A stretch of 64,000 nucleotides of DNA from the NCBI GenBank assembly GCA_017860275.1, contig JAFNAQ010000003.1:1-64000 (forward strand), written 5' to 3'. The translations under genes and the position numbers were made by a program. Positions 1-8,545 of the stretch are shown in pieces (within the stretch, counting starts at the first letter, position 1; each line of letters starts with the position of its first letter). The notes beneath the pieces are model-generated. The model saw only the letters and a list, made by a program, of their open reading frames with translations, was not told the origin of the DNA and ran no database searches. The DNA is from Bacteroidota bacterium (GTDB lineage: Bacteria > Bacteroidota > Bacteroidia > Bacteroidales > P3).

Positions 1-99
1 CAAAATTGAAAGCAAATCACAACCAATCAGTACTCATATGTATTAATTTAGTTGTTGTTGCTTATCAGCAAAAATACAAAATTGAAAGCAAATCACAAC
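1..99. CRISPR. Edge of a CRISPR array (type II-C-like repeat), partial
   Basis: A complete 46-nt repeat lies at 54-99 and the last 23 nt of another at 1-23, separated by a 30-nt unique spacer (24-53). The array runs off the left edge of the window. Read on the minus strand the repeat begins GTTGTGATTTGCTTTCAATT and ends in GCAACAAC. The GTTGTGATTTGCTTTCAA start, the repeat length and the 30-nt spacer match what I recall of type II-C (Cas9) arrays in Bacteroides-like genomes. No cas gene lies in the window, so type and activity are inferred. Confidence 0.82.
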
Positions 100-192
100 C
101 CAATTTTATTCTAAAAATTTTGTTGTGATTAAAAGCGATTAAGGTTCTTCGCTACGCAGTAAAAGACTGCAATTCGTAATGTTAAGTGGATA
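100..192. other. CRISPR-flanking region with inverted repeat end and stem-loops
   Basis: Beside the terminal repeat, GTTGTGATT at 122-130 is an inverted copy of the repeat end AATCACAAC (91-99). Two short stems follow: AGCGA/TCGCT (134-153) and GCAGT/ACTGC (about 157-171). A tracrRNA would also place repeat-complementary sequence next to stem-loops. Here only 9 nt match and the polarity does not fit simply, so a degenerate repeat or leader structure is equally possible. Confidence 0.3.
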
Positions 193-906
193 TTATCTTC
201 TTCTTTTGCTTTTTTTGCTGCCTTTTCTTGTCTTTGCGTTTACATCTTCTCCTTTGATTCTACTTATTAAATCTAAACGGAGTCCGAATTCGATAAAGAA
301 GGGTTTGTACTCCATTTTTAGAGGTACATCGTTATATATTTCAAATTCTTCTGTTGCAATTGTATATTGACAAGGGGTCAATGCAAGACCACCGCGAATA
401 AAACACCTTGTGTTTACTTCTCCTCCTAAAAAGTAAACAATATTTCCTACTTTTGATATTCTTGCAAGTAAGGTGGAAAATTCTGCTATCACTGAAAGAT
501 AATTATTATTTACTGAAGTAAAAGGATGAAATATTATTCCCTCATATCCCTTTGGATTTTCGAAACAATAATTGTACATTAAACCTACTCCAAAATGTTG
601 AAATCTTAGAAATTGTATTGTTACCATTGCTGGTATTTGTATAGATTTCGATTCAAATGATCCAAATCCTCCTGAATATAATGCGTCAACTTGAACTCCT
701 AAAAGATCGGAGAACGAATACCCTAAGTAAGCACCTACATCATACTTGAAATTATGATTATTGAAATTATCATCTATTTTCATCTGAAGATTATTATATC
801 CTGCACCTGCGGCTGGTCCTACATACCATTTGTTTGCTTCATATAATTGAGCATATAAACTTGTTGCTAATAAAAATACAATACAAAAGGATAATAATTT
901 TTTCAT
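193..906 (-). CDS. Outer-membrane beta-barrel protein (PorT-like fold)
   Basis: This 237-aa protein has a clear signal peptide (MKKLLSFCIVFLLATSLYAQ). Its body alternates aromatic and glycine-rich amphipathic strands, for example VGPAAGAGYNN and YDVGAYLGYSF, as in the small 8-10-strand barrels common in Bacteroidota. The last residues are very basic (KTRKGSKKSKRRR), which is odd for a barrel, since these usually end in an aromatic residue. That tail may be a soluble extension or may reflect drift near the CRISPR boundary. The gene is monocistronic and faces the array. Its ligand and function are unknown. Confidence 0.7.
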   Translation of the reverse strand: MKKLLSFCIVFLLATSLYAQLYEANKWYVGPAAGAGYNNLQMKIDDNFNNHNFKYDVGAYLGYSFSDLLGVQVDALYSGGFGSFESKSIQIPAMVTIQFLRFQHFGVGLMYNYCFENPKGYEGIIFHPFTSVNNNYLSVIAEFSTLLARISKVGNIVYFLGGEVNTRCFIRGGLALTPCQYTIATEEFEIYNDVPLKMEYKPFFIEFGLRLDLISRIKGEDVNAKTRKGSKKSKRRR

Positions 907-1022
907 TGTTAATTAATTTGTTTGTTGTTATTGTGTTGTTTAGTTCAGAAAAATAGATCAATTTTCTATACTTAATATATTGCAAAGTAAAACAAAAAAT
1001 TCGATACTATTGCAATTTTTTC

Positions 1023-1052
1023 AAAAAAAACGAGCCCAATTTTTAGGACTCG
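1023..1052 (-). terminator. Rho-independent terminator of the hydrogenase operon
   Basis: CGAGCCC (1031-1037) pairs with GGACTCG (1046-1052) with one mismatch. On the minus strand the hairpin is followed by a run of eight T (1023-1030). It sits 28 bp past the hydA stop codon. Confidence 0.75.
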
Positions 1053-1079
1053 CTTTTGTTTTCAGTTCAAATTAATCTA

Positions 1080-2840
1080 TTATTTACTCCTATCTATGTA
1101 GTGAGTATGGAGGTATTCGTGGGATTTGTGGCAACATGGGGAACCCCATTCTTCGTAGAATTTTGAGATTGATGGGTTTTCGTGAGATTGACGTAGGTGT
1201 TTTACCTCATCCTCGGTATAAAGAATCGCCATACGTTTCTTTCTCACATCAACATCGTCGCTTCGTGGCTGACCACCACCAGTTATGCAACCACCAGGAC
1301 ATCCCATTACTTCTATAAAGTGATAAGGAGATTTTCCTTCTTTTATCTGTTCCATCAATTGTTTTGCTCCAGAAAGACCACTCGTTACAGCAACCTTTAC
1401 TTCTAAGCCTTCGAATTGTTTATACTGAGGAAGAACTCCCTCTAGTTTTATTGTAGCGTCCTTTACCTTATCTAAACCAACAATTGGAGTAACATGAAGA
1501 TTATCGAAAGGAAGATTCTTACCCATAATAATTGCATAAACAGTTCTTAGAGCAGCCTCCATTACTCCACCTGTTAGACCAAAAATATCGGCAGCACCAG
1601 TTGAATAACCCATTGGGTCATCGAACTTTTCTTCAGGTAGGTTCTTAAAGTCTATCCCAGCTTGCTTTATCATTGCTCCAAGCTCACGAGTTGTGATAAC
1701 TGCGTCAACATTATACATTCCATCGTTCATCATCTCTTCTCTTGTACATTCAAACTTCTTTGCTGTGCAAGGCATTACAGAAACTACAAACATCTTCTTT
1801 GGATCTAACCCCTTTGACTCTGCATAATAAGATTTCGCTAATGCACCAAGCATCATATGAGGAGACTTACACGAAGAAAGATTAGGTATTTGCTCTGGAT
1901 AATAACTTTCTACATATTTAATCCAACCAGGAGAACAACTTGTAATCATAGGTAGAACAGCAGGCTTTCCTGCCAATGCATCCATAACTCTATGAAGAAA
2001 CTCTGTTCCCTCTTCCATAATTGTAAGGTCGGCAGCCCAATCGGTATCGAAAACATCATCGACTCCTAAGGCTCTCATTGCCGCAGCCATCTTGCCTGTA
2101 ACAGAAGTGCCAGCAGGATAACCAAACATTTCTCCAAGAGCAACTCTTACTGCTGGCGCAGCTTGGATTACAACTCTTGTATCAGGGTCATTAATAGCAT
2201 TCCATACTTGAACAGTAGAGTCTGTTTCTTTTAATGCACCAACAGGACATACCACAGTACATTGTCCACAGAATGCACATTTCACAGTACCTATTGGAAG
2301 ATCCATTGCTGGAGAAATAACGGTATCGAAACCTCTGTTCTGAGCATTTAATATACCAACACCTTGAACATTATTACATACCGTTACGCAACGGCGGCAA
2401 AGAATACATTTACTCATATCTCTTGTTATGGATACGGAAACATCAAGAGCATTTCTCCAGGAGGTAGTCTCAAAACGGTTTTCTTCAATTCCTAAGGTAT
2501 CTCCAAGCTTTTGTAGTTCGCAGTTTTGATTTCTGTTACAACTCAAACATTCCCTTAAGTGGTCTGAAAGCAATAGTTCATAGAGAACTTTTCTTGCTTT
2601 GATAACCTTTGCTGAATGGGTATGGACTACCATTCCTTCTTTTATCTCGGTTATGCAGGCAGCCATTAAAGTCTTTGCGCCAACAACTTCAACCGAACAA
2701 ATTCTACAAGAGCCAAACTCATGAACTCCCTCCATATAACATAGGCTAGGAATTAATATACCATTTTGTTTAGCAGCTTCTAATATTGTGCTTCCAGCAT
2801 TTGCTGAAATTTTCTTATTATTTATTGTTATGTTTACCAT
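1080..2840 (-). CDS. hydA: [FeFe] hydrogenase catalytic subunit HydA
   Basis: Catalyses reversible H2 formation at an H-cluster. The 586-aa protein has, in order: a plant-type [2Fe-2S] domain (Cys34, 45, 48, 62), a His/Cys [4Fe-4S] site (His94, Cys98, 101, 107), a two-cluster ferredoxin domain (Cys145/148/151/155 and 188/191/194/198), and the H-cluster domain. The three H-cluster signatures are present: TSCSPGW (Cys302), MPCTAKKFE (Cys358) and EVMGCPGGCITGGGQP (Cys514, Cys518). It ends in the small-subunit-like tail SHEYLHTHY. TSCSPGW is typical of trimeric, NAD-linked bifurcating enzymes. It is the last gene of a hydC-hydB-hydA operon, 5 bp after hydB, with an AGGAGA ribosome site at 2849-2854. 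Maturases HydE, HydF and HydG are not in the window. Confidence 0.96.
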   Translation of the reverse strand: MVNITINNKKISANAGSTILEAAKQNGILIPSLCYMEGVHEFGSCRICSVEVVGAKTLMAACITEIKEGMVVHTHSAKVIKARKVLYELLLSDHLRECLSCNRNQNCELQKLGDTLGIEENRFETTSWRNALDVSVSITRDMSKCILCRRCVTVCNNVQGVGILNAQNRGFDTVISPAMDLPIGTVKCAFCGQCTVVCPVGALKETDSTVQVWNAINDPDTRVVIQAAPAVRVALGEMFGYPAGTSVTGKMAAAMRALGVDDVFDTDWAADLTIMEEGTEFLHRVMDALAGKPAVLPMITSCSPGWIKYVESYYPEQIPNLSSCKSPHMMLGALAKSYYAESKGLDPKKMFVVSVMPCTAKKFECTREEMMNDGMYNVDAVITTRELGAMIKQAGIDFKNLPEEKFDDPMGYSTGAADIFGLTGGVMEAALRTVYAIIMGKNLPFDNLHVTPIVGLDKVKDATIKLEGVLPQYKQFEGLEVKVAVTSGLSGAKQLMEQIKEGKSPYHFIEVMGCPGGCITGGGQPRSDDVDVRKKRMAILYTEDEVKHLRQSHENPSISKFYEEWGSPCCHKSHEYLHTHYIDRSK

Positions 2841-2845
2841 TTTGA

Positions 2846-5800
2846 TTATCTCCTTTCACAATGTAAGCAACGCATTGATTCTGCAATTGCATTTAATTTA
2901 TGGAATCCTAAAACTACCTCATCGAAATTGTTCTTTCTTATATTAGGAGGAAGCATATCCTTTTCGAACTGATTATGAATAACTACCTCATCTTCGTCAT
3001 AAACAATAGGAATTTCTATTTTTTCTCCCTTGTTTAACAGACCATTTCCTCCAAGATATAGGTCAATATTTATTGCTGCCTTCTTACCGTCAGCAATTGC
3101 ATTGATTACATCCTCTGGTCCACGAACAATATCGCCTCCTGCGAAGATACCATCCATTGTAGTCATCATTGTGTCATGATTTACAACAAATGTTCCCCAC
3201 TTAGTTTGACCAATTTCATTCTTTCCAATAAATGGAAGGTCGGCATATTGACTAACGGCAGGAATAACATAATCTACATCGAGCATAAAATTAGAACCTA
3301 TTATTTCAACAGCTTTTCTTCTTCCTGAAGAATCGAAGTTTACAAGTTCCATTCTAACACATTCAATTGATTTTACTCTTCCATTTCCGTCATCAATAAA
3401 CCTTACAGGAGCAACAAGTTCCATAATTTCAATACCTTCTTCTTGTGCTTCAATAACTTCTTCGTAATATGCTGGCATTTGGTCTATTGTTCTTCTATAA
3501 ACAACAACAACCTTCTTTGCTCCAATTCTTAGTGCCGAACGAGCCGAGTCGATAGCAGTATTTCCACCACCAATAACTGCAACTGTTCCATCTAATCGCA
3601 TTTCTGGTTTTAGGTGAATATCTTTTAAGAATGTTATTCCATGAAGAATTCCCTTTAGATTTTCGCCTTCTATATTTATCTTTTGTGGGAATTGTGTTCC
3701 AGTAGCAATATAAACTGCTTGATAATCTTCCTTCAATTGGTTAAATGTTATATCTCTACCAATTTCTGTGTTAAGATGAATCTTCACACCTGCTTGTTCA
3801 ATCAGAGAAATCTCATGCCCAAGTATATCCTTTGGTAAGCGATATTCAGGAATACCATATGCAAGAACTCCTCCAGCCTTTGATTCTGACTCAAACACAT
3901 CAACCTCATAACCTATGTTTACAAGATAATATGCACAAGTTAATCCCGATGCTCCAGCTCCAATTATTGCAATTTTCTTATCTTTCTTCTTAGGGAAGGT
4001 CATTTGAACCTTCCAAGGAAGCTCATTCTTAAAGGCATAATCTGAAACAAAACGTTTTAAGTCACGAATTGCAACTGCCTCATCAACTCCCCTTCTTCTA
4101 CACTTGCTTTCACAAGGTCTTGTACAAATTCTACCACAGACAGCTGGGAAAGGATTCTCTTGCATAATTAAGTTATAAGCATCTTGAAAACGTCCCGATG
4201 CAATAAGAGAAACATATCCAGAAATATTAATTCCTGCTGGACATGTGTTTTCGCAAGGAGAGGTAAACATTGATGAACAAACTCCTGCACGACAATGTTT
4301 CCTTTTTATATGCTCTTCATATTCATTTCTAAAGAAACGAATTGTTGAAAGAATTGGATTTGGGGCTGTCTGTCCCAAGCCACACATTGCAGTTTGTTTA
4401 ATGGTTTCACCTAATTCTTCTAGCAATTCAATATCTCCCTTTTTCCCTTTTCCTTCTGTTATCCTTTCAAGAATCTCAAGCATTCTCTTTGTTCCAACAC
4501 GGCAAGCAACACATTTCCCACAGCTTTCATCTCTAATGAAATCCATAAAGAATCGTGCAGTATCGACCATACAAGTATCCTCATTCATAACAATAAGACC
4601 TCCTGAACCCATAATTGCTCCAATCTTATTTAGAGAATCATAATCAGCAGGCACATTTAGATTATCCTTTGTTACACATCCTCCCGATGGGCCTCCAATT
4701 TGTGCAGCCTTAAATTGTTTTTTATTTGGAATTCCTCCACCAATATTATAGATTATATTCCCAATCGTTGTTCCAACAGGAACTTCAATTATACCAGTGT
4801 TTACAACATCTCCAGCAAGAGCAAATACTTTTGTTCCTGTAGCATGAGGCAAACCATAACCAGCATACCAAGCTCCACCTTTACGTACAATCTTTGGAAT
4901 ATTGGCAAGAGTTTCAACATTATTTATTATTGTAGGACAATCGAATAGTCCTCTTTGGAATGGGAAAGGAGGTTTTTGTTTTGGCTCCCCTCTTCTACCC
5001 TCAATTGAAGCCATTAAAGCTGTTTCTTCTCCACAAACAAATGCACCAGCACCTATTCTATAATCTAAATCGAAACAAAAATCTGTTCCAAATAGATTAT
5101 TTCCTAAGAATCCATATTCTCTTGCTTGTTTTATTGCTTTATCTAATCTTTCAATGGCAATTGGATATTCTGCTCTAATATATACATAGCCTTGAGAAGA
5201 ACCTATTGCGAAAGCACTTAGAAGCATACCTTCAATTACTGAATGGGGGTCGCCTTCTATGATACTTCTATCCATAAATGCACCTGGGTCTCCCTCATCT
5301 GCATTACAAACCATATATTTCTTCTCACTCTTTTGCATAAAACCACTTCTTAGCTTTACACCTGTAAGGAATCCTGCTCCTCCTCTTCCTCTAAGTCCTG
5401 AGCTTTCAACCTCTACGAGTACAGACTCTGGATTTTTACCCTTAACGGCATTAACAGCTGCAACATATCCATCTTTTGCAATATAGGCATCGATGTTATC
5501 ATATTCTATCATTCCGCAATTTTCCAAAACAAGTTTGGTTTGGGCTTTGAAGAATTCTATATCATCAATGCAAGGTATATTCTTTTGTAGTGATTGGTCA
5601 AAGAATGTGTATTCTGTGCAAACCTCATCATTTTCAAGATGGCGATTAACTATATCTATTGCTTTTTCTGGGGTAAGTTGTGTATAGAATATTCTTTGTG
5701 GAAGAATAAGTACCACAGGACCTACGGCACATATTCCCATACATCCTGTTTGAAAAACATTAACCTTATCGGATAGACCAATATTATTTATTTGATTATT

Positions 5801-5944
5801 TAATGCACTTTCTACTTCTTGACAGTTAGAGGAAATACATCCTCCTCCTCCACAAACAAGTACATTATATTTATATTTATTTTGTTTCTCTATGAACTTT
5901 TGTTTTATTGTTGCCAATTGTTCAATTGAATTTATCTTTTCCAT
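2846..5944 (-). CDS. HydB-like NADH-dehydrogenase subunit fused to a GltD-like FAD/NAD(P) module
   Basis: This 1032-aa flavoprotein is the likely bifurcating subunit of the hydrogenase. Residues 28-100 form a thioredoxin-like [2Fe-2S] domain. Residues 130-550 are a NuoF core: FMN/NADH motifs GLRGRGGAGF and GAGAFVCGEETAL, a SLBB region, and the [4Fe-4S] site ESCGKCVACRVG (Cys475/478/481) with Cys521. The usual C-terminal ferredoxin domain of HydB is replaced by a glutamate-synthase-small-subunit-like module. That module has a Cys-rich helical domain (CENTCPAGI, CGRICTRPCESKC), a first Rossmann fold at about 658-680 (IIGAGASGL), a second Rossmann fold (VIGGGNTAIDSA), and the FAD-closing GGDIVRGP. 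This gives a second flavin and a second pyridine-nucleotide site. AGGAGG lies at 5954-5959. Confidence 0.93.
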   Translation of the reverse strand: MEKINSIEQLATIKQKFIEKQNKYKYNVLVCGGGGCISSNCQEVESALNNQINNIGLSDKVNVFQTGCMGICAVGPVVLILPQRIFYTQLTPEKAIDIVNRHLENDEVCTEYTFFDQSLQKNIPCIDDIEFFKAQTKLVLENCGMIEYDNIDAYIAKDGYVAAVNAVKGKNPESVLVEVESSGLRGRGGAGFLTGVKLRSGFMQKSEKKYMVCNADEGDPGAFMDRSIIEGDPHSVIEGMLLSAFAIGSSQGYVYIRAEYPIAIERLDKAIKQAREYGFLGNNLFGTDFCFDLDYRIGAGAFVCGEETALMASIEGRRGEPKQKPPFPFQRGLFDCPTIINNVETLANIPKIVRKGGAWYAGYGLPHATGTKVFALAGDVVNTGIIEVPVGTTIGNIIYNIGGGIPNKKQFKAAQIGGPSGGCVTKDNLNVPADYDSLNKIGAIMGSGGLIVMNEDTCMVDTARFFMDFIRDESCGKCVACRVGTKRMLEILERITEGKGKKGDIELLEELGETIKQTAMCGLGQTAPNPILSTIRFFRNEYEEHIKRKHCRAGVCSSMFTSPCENTCPAGINISGYVSLIASGRFQDAYNLIMQENPFPAVCGRICTRPCESKCRRRGVDEAVAIRDLKRFVSDYAFKNELPWKVQMTFPKKKDKKIAIIGAGASGLTCAYYLVNIGYEVDVFESESKAGGVLAYGIPEYRLPKDILGHEISLIEQAGVKIHLNTEIGRDITFNQLKEDYQAVYIATGTQFPQKINIEGENLKGILHGITFLKDIHLKPEMRLDGTVAVIGGGNTAIDSARSALRIGAKKVVVVYRRTIDQMPAYYEEVIEAQEEGIEIMELVAPVRFIDDGNGRVKSIECVRMELVNFDSSGRRKAVEIIGSNFMLDVDYVIPAVSQYADLPFIGKNEIGQTKWGTFVVNHDTMMTTMDGIFAGGDIVRGPEDVINAIADGKKAAINIDLYLGGNGLLNKGEKIEIPIVYDEDEVVIHNQFEKDMLPPNIRKNNFDEVVLGFHKLNAIAESMRCLHCERR

Positions 5945-5953
5945 TTTTTATTT

Positions 5954-5959
5954 CCTCCT
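5954..5959 (-). promoter_or_regulatory. Strong Shine-Dalgarno site of the hydB-like gene
   Basis: AGGAGG lies about 9 nt before the ATG. All three hydrogenase genes have such a site, whereas many genes in this window show none. This suggests ribosome-site-driven translation within the operon. Confidence 0.7.
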
Positions 5960-5961
5960 AG

Positions 5962-6456
5962 TTAGTATTTAGATAAGATTGATTCTAGTTTATTAGGATT
6001 TACTGACTTGTAAACAACCTTATCTATCATCATTGCTGGGGCTAATCCACAGGCTCCAATACAACGTGCAATTTCTAAAGTAAATTTACCATCTTGGGTT
6101 GTTTCCCCAAGATTAATGCCTAGAATTTTCTGCAATCCTTCAACAAGTTTTTTCCCACCTCTTACATAACAGGCAGTTCCCATACAAACTAAAATTGTAT
6201 GTTCACCCCTAGGTTTTGTTGAGAAAAAAGAATAGAAAGTAACAACTCCCGATACTTCACTAACAGAGATATTCATTTTTTGAGCAATAAACTCTTGAAC
6301 ATCTAATGGCAGATAGCCATAAATTTGTTGTGATGCGTGAAGAATTTGAATCAAGTTGCTTGGTTTTGCTTGATACAAATCAATCACATTAGCGATTTGC
6401 TCTAATTGATCGTTTCCACAATCGGAACAACAATTAGAAGATTGGATTTCATTCAT
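5962..6456 (-). CDS. hydC: NuoE-like [2Fe-2S] subunit of bifurcating hydrogenase (HydC)
   Basis: This 164-aa protein of the NuoE/HydC family carries a thioredoxin-fold [2Fe-2S] cluster that passes electrons within the hydrogenase complex. The paired cluster motifs CMGTAC and CIGACG are visible in the C-terminal half, after a helical bundle with the family motif YGYLPLDVQEFIA. The N-terminus has an extra Cys-rich stretch (CCSDCGN) that could bind metal; I do not know its role. It is first in the operon, 17 bp before hydB. GGAGG at 6464-6468 supports the start. Confidence 0.93.
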   Translation of the reverse strand: MNEIQSSNCCSDCGNDQLEQIANVIDLYQAKPSNLIQILHASQQIYGYLPLDVQEFIAQKMNISVSEVSGVVTFYSFFSTKPRGEHTILVCMGTACYVRGGKKLVEGLQKILGINLGETTQDGKFTLEIARCIGACGLAPAMMIDKVVYKSVNPNKLESILSKY

Positions 6457-6700
6457 AGATTTACCTCCAATTTTTAAGCCCTCAGTATTAATGAGGATTT
6501 AGGGTTAATAATAAAATATATATATTGATATTAATTGACTTTACTTCCCTTGTAAAAAATCAAATCAAAAAAGCCTACTCCCAAATAAAGTTTATTCGCC
6601 TCTATAAATGACTATTTATTTACTCACACATTCTTGAACAAATATTTAATAATAAAGTTCAATCCTCTGTTAATTCAACCTCATTTTTAACAATAAAAAA
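6457..6700. promoter_or_regulatory. Upstream region of the hydrogenase operon
   Basis: No gene is visible in this stretch. It holds the hydC ribosome site (6464-6468) and an imperfect dyad, CCTCA/TGAGG (about 6480-6495), in the leader close to the start. I found no convincing TAnnTTTG box here, so this operon may use another promoter type. No Rex-type operator could be recognised. Confidence 0.4.
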
Positions 6701-6722
6701 AGGGCAGATATTAATCTGCCCT
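6694..6722 (-). terminator. Terminator of glutamine synthetase gene
   Basis: A perfect 9-bp stem, AGGGCAGAT (6701-6709) with ATCTGCCCT (6714-6722), has a 4-nt loop. On the minus strand it is followed by a T run, and it lies about 40 bp after the glnA stop. Confidence 0.85.
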
Positions 6723-6761
6723 AAATTTTATGTGAATTGTTTGTAAATTTAACTGAGTGTT

Positions 6762-8267
6762 TTATCCACAGTAGAAAAATTGTTTCACAAGTCTATGTAT
6801 CATCTCTGGATTTCTGTCTAATTCATGACGAAGGTTCTTATCATCAAATCTTCTTAAATCTTTTATCAGTCCATCTACTAATTCTTTACTAAATACTCCA
6901 TGTGCTTGATAAATTTCTCTCATGCTATCTAAGCTCTGTGCAGATTCCCAACAAGAGGTTGGAAGAGAATCCAATGTTGTTGTCTTATCGGCATGTTCAT
7001 CTTTATGAATATTGAAAGAAACATATGTTTGTTCCGCAAACTCAAGTGCATTCTCCATTTCAAATCCATATCTTGCAGCTACAACTAATCCAGCCATCAA
7101 CAAATATACATTTGCTGATGCATCTGGACAACGAAACTCTACTGTTTGCTTATCTTTGAATGTCTTGTTAGTTGCCTCTTCCAAAGGATTCGCCAAAGAA
7201 CACATATCTGTTTTTGCACTCCAACCAAGAGGGACACGAACTAATGTCGAACGATTTCTATCTCCCCAACATACTGTTGTTGGTGCTTCTTGATGTGGAA
7301 CCAAACGAAGGTAAGATGTTGGATTGGCATTCCCTACTGCCGAAAGACTTGGAGCTAATTTCATCATACCCGCAATTACTTTCTTAGCTACATCACTTAA
7401 TCCATTTTCTCCTACATACATATTAACTCCATCTTTTACTACTCTTGTATGTACATGCATTCCACTACCAGCTTTGCCGACTGTTATTTTTGGAGAGAAT
7501 GTAACATCTAAATCATATTGTAAAGCTAAGGTACGTATTATCCATTTTCCTATCATTAACTGGTCTGCTGCATCACGCACTGGAACTGGTAGAAATTCTA
7601 TTTCGTTTTGTTCATAGATTTTTCCATCCATTGTGAAATTACCTACCTCTGAATGACCATATTTTATTTGACCTCCACATTGTGCAATGCAATACATTGC
7701 TTCTTGACGAAATTGTTCATATTTTGAGAATGGAGTAGATTCGTGATAACCTTTTTGATCTGTGGCCTTATATAAAGTTTCTTCTTCTCCAATAACGTAA
7801 TATTCTAATTCTCCCATTGCCCAAAACTCCATTCCTCCTGTTACTTTCTTAAAAGCGTCACACGCTTTATGAAGAGAATGCTCTGGCGAGGTTTCTAGGA
7901 AGTTTCCATCTTTGTCAAAATATGAGCAAAGGAAACATATTGTTGGTAATGATGCGAATGGATCAATAAATGCGGTTGAAAAACGAGGCATTACATATAA
8001 GTCACTACTTCCTGCCTCCATGAATGAGAACAAACTTGAACCATCAACTCTTTCTCCAGAAGTTAATACCTGTTCTAAATAAGCTCTATTTGAGATTACA
8101 AAATTTAAGGTCTTTAGTCGACCATCTCCAGCAGCATATCGGAAATTCAACATTTGAATGTTGTTTTCCTCAATGTATCTAATAATATCTGCTTTTGTGA
8201 ATTGTGCTGGCATTTTCTGCAAAAACTGCACAATAGGGTTTGGATTTAACTCTATATTTTCTGACAT
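6762..8267 (-). CDS. glnA: Glutamine synthetase, type I-like
   Basis: Forms glutamine from glutamate, ammonia and ATP. The 501-aa length fits type I, not the roughly 730-aa type III enzyme of many Bacteroides. Visible signatures are AGSGMHVHTR (ATP/ammonium site), the RLVPHQEAPTTVCWGDRNRS block with the NRS-type arginine motif, and RCPDASANVYL near the C-terminus. An N-terminal beta-grasp region precedes these. The adenylylation-loop tyrosine could not be identified with confidence. It is monocistronic, with its own promoter (8294-8302) and terminator. It could be a divergent GlnA-family member such as a gamma-glutamylamine ligase, but the motifs favour a true synthetase. Confidence 0.88.
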   Translation of the reverse strand: MSENIELNPNPIVQFLQKMPAQFTKADIIRYIEENNIQMLNFRYAAGDGRLKTLNFVISNRAYLEQVLTSGERVDGSSLFSFMEAGSSDLYVMPRFSTAFIDPFASLPTICFLCSYFDKDGNFLETSPEHSLHKACDAFKKVTGGMEFWAMGELEYYVIGEEETLYKATDQKGYHESTPFSKYEQFRQEAMYCIAQCGGQIKYGHSEVGNFTMDGKIYEQNEIEFLPVPVRDAADQLMIGKWIIRTLALQYDLDVTFSPKITVGKAGSGMHVHTRVVKDGVNMYVGENGLSDVAKKVIAGMMKLAPSLSAVGNANPTSYLRLVPHQEAPTTVCWGDRNRSTLVRVPLGWSAKTDMCSLANPLEEATNKTFKDKQTVEFRCPDASANVYLLMAGLVVAARYGFEMENALEFAEQTYVSFNIHKDEHADKTTTLDSLPTSCWESAQSLDSMREIYQAHGVFSKELVDGLIKDLRRFDDKNLRHELDRNPEMIHRLVKQFFYCG

Positions 8268-8293
8268 AGTTTTTCTGTTTTTTTATTCGTGGA

Positions 8294-8302
8294 GCAAAAA
8301 TA
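8294..8302 (-). promoter_or_regulatory. Promoter -7 element of glnA
   Basis: TATTTTTGC on the minus strand fits the Bacteroidota TAnnTTTG box and lies 27 bp upstream of the glnA ATG. Confidence 0.7.
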
Positions 8303-8330
8303 CAATATTTAATATTAACCACAAAACAAA

Positions 8331-8357
8331 AAGCTGCCCTTTATTCGAAGGCAGCTT
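8331..8357 (-). terminator. Terminator downstream of the 8.5-kb small gene
   Basis: AAGCTGCC (8331-8338) pairs perfectly with GGCAGCTT (8350-8357), followed on the minus strand by TTTTGTTTTG. The roughly 190 bp between this hairpin and the upstream stop codon (8358-8545) holds no gene I can recognise. Confidence 0.7.
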
Positions 8358-8545
8358 TCTAGCTTGTCAAAACAAATTGTCAATATATTTTAAAACTTTT
8401 CAAATGAAAAATAAATGTCCCTTAGAACGCCTACCATTTATTAAGAAATAATTGGGTGTTAAAACAAAGAATTGCTATAAATGATAGGACTTATAAGTAT
8501 ATAACTCTCTTCCTGATGAAAAATTATACACTATAAATCATAACA

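Noticed and set aside
4245-4643. 132-aa open frame opposite the hydB-like gene
   Set aside because: Lies fully antisense to a strongly conserved coding region, with low-complexity composition and no promoter.
6457-6700. Rex-type redox operator upstream of the hydrogenase operon
   Set aside because: No TTGTGAA/TTCACAA-like dyad found; only an unrelated CCTCA/TGAGG dyad.
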